A DNA stretch of 5,416 nt from Planctomycetota bacterium. GTDB lineage: Bacteria > Planctomycetota > Phycisphaerae > Sedimentisphaerales > Anaerobacaceae. Below are positions 1-5,416 of the stretch, piece by piece. The position numbers and the translations under genes are program-made. How positions within the stretch are numbered: the stretch's first letter is position 1; the number at the start of each line of letters is the position of its first letter. The notes beneath the pieces are model-generated. The model was not told the origin of the DNA and searched no databases. It saw nothing but the letters and a program-made list of their open reading frames with translations. Location of the stretch: positions 1 to 5,416 of the forward strand of contig JADFHU010000439.1 of assembly GCA_022567055.1 (NCBI GenBank), written 5' to 3'.

Positions 1-328
1 AGGGCTATCGCCTGTAAACTTAGACAGACGTTAATCCCCCTTTTTCTACCCCTCGCCGAGGTCTCACGGGAGCAGTAATCAGTAATCAGTGACAAAGTAA
101 TCAGTTTTTGGCTCATACCGATCACTGATTACTGTTTACTGATTACTTGAACGGTAGGAATCCTGGCCAATTGGCATTGCTGCTGCATTTCGTACCGATT
201 GGAATCTACGTGCGATTGCCCTGCCTGGGCGCCTAAACACCTGCAAGCTAAACCCTTAGAGCAGATATCACGGCGGTCCGATTGGCCCTTGACAAGCGCA
301 ACCATGTTCTTTACACAGGAGATTAATC
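1..328. other. Non-coding left flank
   Basis: I see no credible gene in this stretch on either strand. It contains the AGTAATC repeat cluster listed separately, a perfect 10-base palindrome GCCAATTGGC at 166-175, and a TTGACA hexamer at 289-294. That hexamer has only a poor -10 partner (TACACA, 312-317), which would overlap the ribosome binding site of the short reading frame starting at 329. No gene runs in from the left edge with recognisable protein similarity. Confidence 0.6.
74..147. repeat. AGTAATC direct and inverted repeat cluster
   Basis: The 9-mer AGTAATCAG occurs three times in direct orientation (74-82, 81-89, 96-104), and its complement CTGATTACT occurs twice (125-133, 139-147). 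Positions 80-92 (CAGTAATCAGTGA) pair perfectly with 122-134, giving a 13-base stem around a loop of about 29 bases, and the outer copies offer alternative pairings. This is seen directly. It could be a small interspersed palindromic repeat of the host genome, a decayed miniature element, or a structured RNA/DNA site. It lies in non-coding sequence about 180 bases before the first reading frame. No target-site duplication is evident. Confidence 0.85.
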
Positions 329-497
329 ATGACAACTGAAACCGAACGACAACTCGATGTGCCTCAGCTGGTGCTGGTAGCGCTGTGATTGCAACGGCCG
401 GTACCGCCCAGTTCGAAGCGACTGGCTCCTGCTGGCCGAGCTCGTCGAAGTCCAGAAAAAAGTCACGGAGGCCATGGATCGATATCGCGAATCTTAG
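329..497 (+). pseudogene. Short broken reading frame or leader peptide, unrecognised
   Basis: A clear ribosome binding site (AGGAG, 317-321, 7 bases before the ATG) precedes a frame that encodes only MTTETERQLDVPQLVLVAL and stops at TGA 386-388. Just downstream, a different frame is open from 381 to a TAG at 495-497. Its end reads DWLLLAELVEVQKKVTEAM followed by DRYRES, which looks like a genuine charged amphipathic helix with normal codon choice. One reading is a small gene of about 55 codons broken by a frameshift between roughly 378 and 422, through mutation or sequencing error. The other is a true 19-residue leader peptide, Leu/Val-rich at its end, in front of the aminotransferase gene. 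I recognise no family in either part. The third frame is also open across this region, so chance is possible. Confidence 0.35.
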
Positions 498-531
498 GCT
501 GTGTCGAACCTAAAACGGAAAGTTCGCCCTG

Positions 532-1665
532 ATGAGTCATATTGTAACGTTTGAAGGAAAACCCCCGGAAGGAATGATTAACTTCGGTGTCGGCCAGCCT
601 TCGGCTGATCTCCTGCCCATTGATTTGGTTCAAAAGGCGACCGAAGATTTCCTTCAAGCCGCTCAACCCCTGGATCTCAATTATGGTGTCCTCCAGGGCG
701 ACCAGAGATTCCGCGATTCGCTCGCAACTTTTCTAACAAAGAACTATGGCCAACCAGTTGATGCCGACAGCCTTTTTGTAACGGGTGGCAATTCACAGGC
801 GCTGGACCTTATCTGTTCACACATGTCAAGCCCCGGCGACACGATCATTGTCGAAGAGCCCTGCTATTTCCTTGCCTTTCAAATTTTCGCCGACCATGGC
901 CTAAACATTGTCAGTGTGCCGATTGATCACGATGGCCTCGATATCGATGCACTCGAAGAAACGCTGGCCAGAACCAAACCCGCCCTTTTGTACACAATCC
1001 CCAGCTACCAGAATCCCAGTGGCCAGACCATGAGTGCAACGCGACGAAAACGCCTGGTCGAATTGAGTCAAGAACATGACTTTCTGATAATGGCCGACGA
1101 AGTCTACCAGTTACTTTCGTACTACGATTCGCCGCCTGATGCCCTGGGCACCCTGTCAGAAAGCGGCACCGTTCTTTCACTTGGTTCATTCTCTAAAATT
1201 CTCGCCCCCGCCCTGCGGCTGGGCTGGATACAGACATCAAACGAAAGGGTGAATCGACTCACTAAGATTGGTGCAATCAACAGCGGTGGCAGTCTCAACC
1301 ATTTCACGTCCCATATCGTGCGACACGCCATTGATTTGGGCTTACAACAAACACACTTGGAACGACTTCGTAGAACCTATCGGGGAAGGGTTGAGGCAAT
1401 GGATGCCGCATTAAAGGAACACTTTTCCGATCATGCAACATGGACGCGGCCCGATGGCGGCTACTTCTTCTGGTTGAAACTGAACAAAGACACCAGCGCC
1501 CGCGAATTGCGACACAAAGCCGAGGAGATGGAAGTTTCATTTCAGGCCGGTGAATTCTTTTCGGGGTCCAGTCGTATGAAGAATTACATTCGACTGAGCT
1601 TTGCCTATTACAACGAAGAAGATATCCGCGCAGGTATCTCCCGGCTTAAACCCCTTTTCGTTTGA
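532..1665 (+). CDS. PLP-dependent class I/II aminotransferase (fold type I)
   Basis: This is a cytosolic pyridoxal-phosphate enzyme of 377 residues, close to the usual length for an aminotransferase without a fused regulator domain, and it appears intact. Visible landmarks in order are: INFGVGQPSADLLP near residues 16-29; YGVLQGDQRFRDSLA at 51-65; the cofactor-phosphate loop GGNSQALDL at 85-93; YQNPSG at 159-164 with the conserved Asn161; ADEVY at 188-192 with Asp189 for the pyridine nitrogen; SFSKILAPALRLGW at 219-232 with Schiff-base Lys222; and the substrate-carboxylate Arg354 in RLSF. The pattern resembles 2-aminoadipate/LysN-type aminotransferases and the catalytic half of MocR regulators, but there is no N-terminal GntR winged helix. 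The amino-acid substrate cannot be read from sequence. The ATG at 532 is chosen because an in-frame TAA lies at 511-513; the ribosome site (GGAAAG, 517-522) is only moderate. It has no operon partner of known function. Confidence 0.93.
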   Translation: MSHIVTFEGKPPEGMINFGVGQPSADLLPIDLVQKATEDFLQAAQPLDLNYGVLQGDQRFRDSLATFLTKNYGQPVDADSLFVTGGNSQALDLICSHMSSPGDTIIVEEPCYFLAFQIFADHGLNIVSVPIDHDGLDIDALEETLARTKPALLYTIPSYQNPSGQTMSATRRKRLVELSQEHDFLIMADEVYQLLSYYDSPPDALGTLSESGTVLSLGSFSKILAPALRLGWIQTSNERVNRLTKIGAINSGGSLNHFTSHIVRHAIDLGLQQTHLERLRRTYRGRVEAMDAALKEHFSDHATWTRPDGGYFFWLKLNKDTSARELRHKAEEMEVSFQAGEFFSGSSRMKNYIRLSFAYYNEEDIRAGISRLKPLFV

Positions 1666-1697
1666 AAAGCAAACCGGCACAACTCGCGCAGGAACCA

Positions 1698-1768
1698 TTA
1701 GACTGTCATGGCAAATAGCACCGCCTGTCCTTATCAAGGACCAATGAGCACTGTGGTATCTAGTCTAA
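1698..1768. repeat. Nested inverted repeat downstream of the aminotransferase gene
   Basis: TTAGACT (1698-1704) is the exact complement of AGTCTAA (1762-1768). Almost concentric with it, GTCCTT (1727-1732) pairs with AAGGAC (1736-1741) across a 3-base loop. The inner hairpin begins about 60 bases after the aminotransferase stop and is not followed by a run of T, so it is not a textbook intrinsic terminator. It may be a processed 3' RNA structure or the remains of a small palindromic element. The sequence between the arms pairs only poorly. Confidence 0.4.
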
Positions 1769-1872
1769 CGCCGCAGCACAGAGCCGTTTCCTAGCGTGGA
1801 CAACTTGTTGAGTATGGATGGAGAAGTATCGCAAAGTCCGCTGGTGCAAAGCAAATGGAGACGCCTTTTTCT

Positions 1873-1901
1873 TTGCCACCCAGCCACTGTCGATATAGTA
1901 T
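1873..1901 (+). promoter_or_regulatory. Candidate sigma-70-type promoter for the propeller gene
   Basis: TTGCCA (1873-1878) is one mismatch from the -35 consensus. It is followed either by TATAGT (1894-1899, one mismatch, short 15-base spacer) or by TAGTAT (1896-1901, two mismatches, 17-base spacer). It lies about 75 bases before the start codon of the propeller gene and just after a T-rich run (1866-1874). Position and motifs fit, but a match of this quality can occur by chance, and promoter consensus in the likely host group is loosely defined. Confidence 0.3.
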
Positions 1902-1973
1902 TCTCTCAAAGCTTGGTCGCGGACTCAGGCTCGCCTCAAATCGGCAGCACCGGTTTACGAAGGAGAAAACGCA

Positions 1974-3302
1974 ATGAAAAAGGCACGTATCGGGATGCTG
2001 CTGGTAGCGCTGGTTTCCACACGGCTCATAGCGGACGAGTCCCTGAAATACTGGCCGCAGTGGCGGGGGCCGACATGGAACGGCGTAGCGTCGCAAGCAG
2101 ATCCTCCGGTAACTTGGAGCGAAACGGAAAACTTGCGGTGGAAGACGCCTATCGAGGGCAGCGGGTGCGGGACTCCGATCGTCTGGGGCGACCGGATTTT
2201 TCTGTTGACCGCGATCCCCCTCGACAAGGAGCTGCCCATTCCGGATGTCATTCCTGCCGGCACGCCGAACACAGGACTGGATACCGACGCGATCGGCAAG
2301 TGGAAACCGCAGAGGTTTGCGATCGTGTGCATCGATCGGATCACCGGCAAGCTGCGCTGGAGCCGGACCGTTCACGAGGCAATGCCGCACCAGGGGCATC
2401 ACCGCAAGGCCGGCTTTGCCTCGGCGTCGGCTGTGACGGACGGCCAGCGCGTCTACGCCTATTTCGGTTCATTCGGGCTCTACTGCTGCGACTTCGAGGG
2501 CCAGCTCGTCTGGCAGAGAGATCCCGAGCCCCAGGCGATGGAGAACGGGTTGGGCGAAGGCAGTTCGCCGGCGCTTTTCGGGGACAGGCTGGTGATCGTC
2601 GTCGATCAGGAACAGCAGTCGTACGTCATGGCGCTCGACAAGAGGACCGGCAAGGAAATCTGGAGGCAGGATCGCGACGAGGTCTCGAACTGGAGCACGC
2701 CGCGCATCTTGACCCATGCGGGTCGTCGCCAGGTGGTTCTCAACGGAGCGACAGTACGATCGTACGACTTTGCCACGGGCGAGCTGCTCTGGCAATGTGG
2801 CGGGCAGAGCTTGGGCGCGATTCCCATGGCAGCGGTCGGGCACGGCTTAGTATTCGCCGCCAGCGGTTGGCGGAGGGACACGCTCCACGCGATCAAATTG
2901 GGCCAGCGCGGCGACTTGACCGACAGCAAGAGCGTGGTCTGGTCGCTAAGTCGCGGTACGCCCTACGTGCCATGTCCGATGGTTTGGGGCGAGGAGATCT
3001 ATCTGCTGGAAGACCGGAGCTTCTTCTCTTGCCTCCGCGCGACCGATGGCCTGCGTCACTACTTTAAACACCGTTTGCCCGGGAGCCTCCCCTTCAGCGC
3101 CTCGCCAGTCGGCGCCGCGGACCGCATCTACTTGCTCAGCGAGAAAGGCAAAACGGTCGTTCTGCAACGCGGCCCGAAATTGAAAGTGCTGGCGATCAAC
3201 GAATTGGACGAGACGTTCTATGCGTCGCCAGCCATCGTCGGCGACGCCATCTACCTCCGGGGCGATAAACATCTGTTTTGCTTTGCGAAGTCTTCGCGTT
3301 GA
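1974..3302 (+). CDS. Exported PQQ-like beta-propeller repeat protein (BamB-like fold)
   Basis: This is a 442-residue protein that appears full length for its family. Residues 1-20 form a signal peptide (MKKARIGMLLVALVSTRLIA), with cleavage likely before DES, so it is predicted to act outside the cytoplasm. The mature part opens with WPQWRGPTWNG (27-37), the entry signature of a PQQ-like propeller family common in Planctomycetota. Propeller blades show the repeated xDxxTGxxxW signature: CIDRITGKLRW (119-129), CCDFEGQLVW (171-180), ALDKRTGKEIW (220-230) and SYDFATGELLW (263-273). Further family landmarks are GEGSSPAL (194-201), PYVPCPMVW (330-338), ASPVGAADRIYLL (376-388) and ASPAIVGDAIYLRG (417-430). 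A strong ribosome site (AGGAG, 1961-1965, 8-base spacing) fixes the start. The fold resembles BamB, but no partner or enzymatic activity can be inferred; PQQ binding itself is not shown. It stands alone, 308 bases after the aminotransferase and 106 bases before the next gene. Confidence 0.92.
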   Translation: MKKARIGMLLVALVSTRLIADESLKYWPQWRGPTWNGVASQADPPVTWSETENLRWKTPIEGSGCGTPIVWGDRIFLLTAIPLDKELPIPDVIPAGTPNTGLDTDAIGKWKPQRFAIVCIDRITGKLRWSRTVHEAMPHQGHHRKAGFASASAVTDGQRVYAYFGSFGLYCCDFEGQLVWQRDPEPQAMENGLGEGSSPALFGDRLVIVVDQEQQSYVMALDKRTGKEIWRQDRDEVSNWSTPRILTHAGRRQVVLNGATVRSYDFATGELLWQCGGQSLGAIPMAAVGHGLVFAASGWRRDTLHAIKLGQRGDLTDSKSVVWSLSRGTPYVPCPMVWGEEIYLLEDRSFFSCLRATDGLRHYFKHRLPGSLPFSASPVGAADRIYLLSEKGKTVVLQRGPKLKVLAINELDETFYASPAIVGDAIYLRGDKHLFCFAKSSR

Positions 3303-3408
3303 CAAGTGTCGGGATACACCGTTTTCTCGTGGACCCAGGCATCCTTCAAATGTTACAGTTTACCTGTGTTGCGAATGAGCAAATCAACTTTAAGAGAGGT
3401 GTGAAACA

Positions 3409-4959
3409 ATGGAGATGAATATGGTTGTTGCGCTTCTGATGTTCTTCTGTATTGTCGGCGGCGTTGCTGCGCCTGACGTTCATGGTCAGGATTCCACGGA
3501 GCAGTTGCTTCAAAAAGCCGAGGTGCACATGCGAGCGATTTATGAGACAGGAGAGTTTGCGGGGGAAGCCAGGTCCTTTCGAGGAACTTGGCTTCCCGAC
3601 GGTTTGGGCTACACGGTGATTGAGCCGGATCCGGGGTCGGACGGGCGGGTGCGGGTGCGTTATGACGTGGCCACGGGCAAACGCACGGTCGTGGGGGAAG
3701 CTCGGCGCGGAGAGGAGGCCCGCAGGCGGCGGTCGGGTCGCAACAATACGTCTCCTGATGGCCGTCTTGCCATCAGTTTCGAGGAGGGAAACCTGCACGT
3801 GCGTGCGCTGGATAGCGACCAGACGACCCCTCTCACCCAGAACGCGATTACCGGCTCGATTTCGAACGGTAGAGCGGTCTGGAGTCCCGATAGTAAGTGG
3901 ATCGCGTTCATGGAGACCGACAGGTCGGGTGTTCCATTTAGAGCTTCGCTTGAACCGAGCGATCCTACCTATCCGGAGGTCAAACAGAACCGCTATGCAA
4001 GGGTCGGCGAGACCATCAACAAGACGCGGGTGGGCGTCGTCGATCCCGAGGGAAAGGCGATTCGCTGGCTCGCCATCCCGCAACCGACAGAAGGTTGTTA
4101 TATGGGAGGGCTCAGTTGGGCCGGCAATTCCCATGAGCTATTCGTGGAAAAGTTGAGCCGTGGCCGGGATAAACGTGAATACTTGATCGCCGATATCGGC
4201 ACCGGTGCGATCAGATGCATCTTCGAAGAATCGGATCCGGCCTGGGTCGCCGGGGCGTACGAGACGGATGCGGGGCCGGTGTGGATCCGCGACAATAGCG
4301 CATTCGTGGTCATGAGCGACCGGGACGGTTGGCGGCGGGCGTATGTTTACGGGCGCGATGGGAAAGAGGAAGGTGTCTTGACGCCGGGCGGTGTTGACAT
4401 CCTTGAGTTTGTCCTTGCGGATGAAGGGGGGGATTGGTATTACTATTACGCATCGCCTGACAACGGTACGCAGCGGTATCTCTATCGGTCGCGGCTTGAT
4501 GGCAGTGGGGCAACGGAACAGGTGACTCCCGCAGATCAGCCCGGCACGCACTACTACAACATTTCTCCCAACGTCAAGTGGGCCTTGCATACTCGTTCGA
4601 CGTTTGATACGCCGCCGGTGACTGAGCTTGTGCGACTGCCGGATCACGGGGTGGTGCGTGTTCTTGAGGACAACCAAGCGTTGCGAGACCAAATGGCGCC
4701 CTGGATCGTTCGTCCGACTGAGTTCTTGCAACTCGATATCGGCGGGGGTGTGGTGATGGACGCGTATATGATCAAGCCGCGCGACTTCGATCCGTCCCGA
4801 AAGTAACCTGTTTTTATATATGTGTATAGTGAACCGTACAAGCATTTTACGTATCCCAATCGCGACCACGGTATCTGGAGAGGCAAGGGTACGACGCTAC
4901 ACTTGCGAATGCTTATGACTCGATATCTCCTTACACACCTGCCCCCCGGACCTCGGTAA
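3409..4959 (+). pseudogene. Broken dipeptidyl-peptidase-IV-like (S9B) serine peptidase gene
   Basis: The open part (465 residues, stop TAA 4804-4806) is an exported S9B N-terminal propeller. It has a signal peptide at about residues 1-27 with a hydrophobic core (VVALLMFFCIVGGVA), WSPDSKWIAF at 158-167, the RYARVGETINKTRVGVVD segment at 195-212, SDRDGWRRAYVYGRDGK at 303-319, and the domain linker GGVVMDAYMIKPRDFDPSRK at 446-465. The stop sits where relatives continue with Tyr. Past it the same frame reads PVFIYVYSEPY (4807-4839), the first hydrolase-domain strand. It then jumps to YPNRDHGIWRGKGTT (4852-4896) and ends LLTHLPPGPR with TAA 4957-4959, which is the family's extreme C-terminus with the catalytic His at 4867-4869. 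About 200 residues between these parts, including the nucleophile Ser (GxSxGG) and the Asp, are absent. The ATG at 3409 has a GAGG site at 3396-3399. If translated, only the propeller would be made, with no peptidase activity. An assembly error remains an alternative. Confidence 0.85.
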
Positions 4960-5416
4960 GCGCGGCCAGGGTATGCCTTAAGAGGTTCTGGAGTCGCGAC
5001 AACTGGTGCTCCCGTTGTCAACTGTTAAGACAAAGCGATCGCCGTCCTGATTCAAGACAACTTGTCTTGAGCAAGAATTTCCGGTTCGTCATTATGAGCA
5101 GGTGCAAGTTCCTTCTCATATATCAGAACACCCTATTTTTAACCTCATCTCCAAAACGTTGCTTGTGATACTCAATGTGGTTAAAACTTCCACAGAGGAT
5201 AATTTCTTAGACATTAGTCTTAATGCAAAAGTAGCAGTCAGGTCAAGTCAGTACCCTACAGTTATCAAAATCTTCCCTAAGATTGACGCCTCCCTCACAA
5301 CTAGTCTCTCAACTAGGTGACGAACAGACCCTTGTCGTGACGCTTCAACTGTTTCAGGAAACGTCTGATCGTCAGCCCCATCAATTTGGTGCGACCAAAG
5401 GTGGCCATGTCTGAAT
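4960..5416. other. Non-coding right flank with lower GC
   Basis: No gene can be supported in these 457 bases. A 72-codon frame (GTG 5102 to TGA 5320) lacks a properly spaced ribosome site and resembles no family I know. On the minus strand, a 31-codon frame (ATG 5408 to TAG 5313) and an overlapping frame that is open from the window edge down to TGA 5248 are equally unassignable. They could be the tail of a gene entering from the right. By hand count, 5101-5280 is about 37% GC, against about 50% or more in lines sampled from the genes. The stretch also has palindromes GTCGCGAC (4993-5000) and GCGATCGC (5035-5042), and the GACAA/TTGTC cluster listed separately. Confidence 0.5.
4998..5070. promoter_or_regulatory. 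GACAA/TTGTC half-site cluster with a perfect 19-base dyad
   Basis: Positions 5052-5070 read TCAAGACAA-C-TTGTCTTGA, a perfect 9-base inverted repeat around one central base, of the size and symmetry of a homodimeric repressor operator. Upstream lie GACAAC (4998-5003), its complement GTTGTC (5014-5019) and AAGACAA (5027-5033), so five related half-sites fall within 73 bases. No intact gene adjoins the cluster on either side. The target could be a gene beyond the right edge on the minus strand or a lost one. A DNA cruciform or the end of a decayed element are alternatives. The repeat is seen directly; the regulatory role is inferred. Confidence 0.4.

Larger units (their letters stand above)
1666..1973. 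other. Intergenic gap between aminotransferase and propeller gene
   Basis: These 308 bases hold no convincing gene. The longest simple candidate is a 28-codon frame from ATG 1708 to TAG 1794, with no well-placed ribosome site and no recognisable product. The gap contains the nested inverted repeat at 1698-1768, a CAAC-TT-GTTG dyad at 1801-1810, and a candidate promoter at 1873-1901. No T-tract terminator follows the aminotransferase gene. Confidence 0.6.

Noticed and set aside
171..187. Sigma-54-like element (TTGGCA...CTGCA, GG and GC separated by 10 bases).
   Set aside because: The spacing fits, but several consensus bases differ, the nearest start is about 140 bases away, and one such match is expected by chance in a flank of this length.
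1799..1808. GACAACTTGT is shared with the dyad at 5056-5065.
   Set aside because: Only 10 bases match and the complementary arm TTGTCTTGA is absent at the first site; this is compatible with chance.
1796..3067. A 423-codon open frame overlapping the propeller gene in another frame.
   Set aside because: It is a shadow of the PQQ-like gene: Arg/Gly-rich with no domain, while the frame at 1974-3302 has a signal peptide, a ribosome site and clear family motifs.
4804..4806. Programmed readthrough or recoding of the TAA in the S9B gene.
   Set aside because: TAA is not a known selenocysteine or pyrrolysine codon, and readthrough would still yield a domain lacking the catalytic Ser and Asp.
3346..4869. 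Long minus-strand open frames (262 and 243 codons) opposite the S9B gene.
   Set aside because: They are antisense shadows of a GC-rich coding region, with basic low-quality translations and no recognisable motifs; the + strand frame is clearly S9B.
5035..5042. GCGATCGC, the core of the cyanobacterial HIP1 octamer.
   Set aside because: I noted only this one copy, and nothing else in the window points to Cyanobacteria.
5102..5320. A 72-residue + strand frame starting at GTG.
   Set aside because: The only purine-rich stretch is immediately next to the start, no family is recognisable, and minus-strand frames are also open over part of it, so coding status is not supported.
5248..5415. Minus-strand open frames at the right edge (31 codons from ATG 5408, and a 55-codon frame open at the edge).
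   Set aside because: They are short, overlap each other, have no recognisable protein, and any ribosome site would lie outside the window. A gene tail is possible but undecidable here.

Overview
The window looks like a stretch of a gene-sparse bacterial genome, most likely a planctomycete or a similar environmental lineage. I base that on three things. The secreted PQQ-like propeller protein begins its mature part with WPQWRGPTWNG and belongs to a family that is especially common in Planctomycetota, and also occurs in Acidobacteria and Verrucomicrobia. The gaps between genes are long. The left flank holds AGTAATCAG-type iterated and inverted repeats. The assignment is an inference; there is no rRNA or other marker gene in the window.

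Layout, left to right, with all convincing genes on the + strand. Positions 1-328 are non-coding and hold an AGTAATC direct/inverted repeat cluster (74-147). Positions 329-497 hold a short reading frame with a good ribosome binding site that stops after 19 codons, followed by coding-like sequence in another frame; it is either a broken small gene or a leader peptide. Positions 532-1665 are an intact PLP-dependent aminotransferase. A 308-base gap follows, with a nested inverted repeat (1698-1768) and a candidate promoter. Positions 1974-3302 are an intact exported PQQ-like beta-propeller protein. Positions 3409-4959 are an exported dipeptidyl-peptidase-IV-like (S9B) gene that is visibly broken. 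Its propeller half is open up to a TAA at the position where the family has Tyr. The frame then continues into the first strand of the hydrolase domain, and about 10 codons later jumps to the extreme C-terminus of the family, including the catalytic-His segment. The catalytic Ser and Asp are missing. The last about 450 bases contain no convincing gene, a perfect 19-base dyad within a cluster of GACAA/TTGTC half-sites, and a drop in GC content.

The three main genes do not form an obvious pathway. The two exported propeller proteins could act in the periplasm, but gaps of 308 and 106 bases and separate ribosome binding sites give no strong case for one operon. The best observation is the eroded S9B peptidase gene. 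I found no CRISPR array, tRNA, rRNA, complete insertion sequence or defence system.
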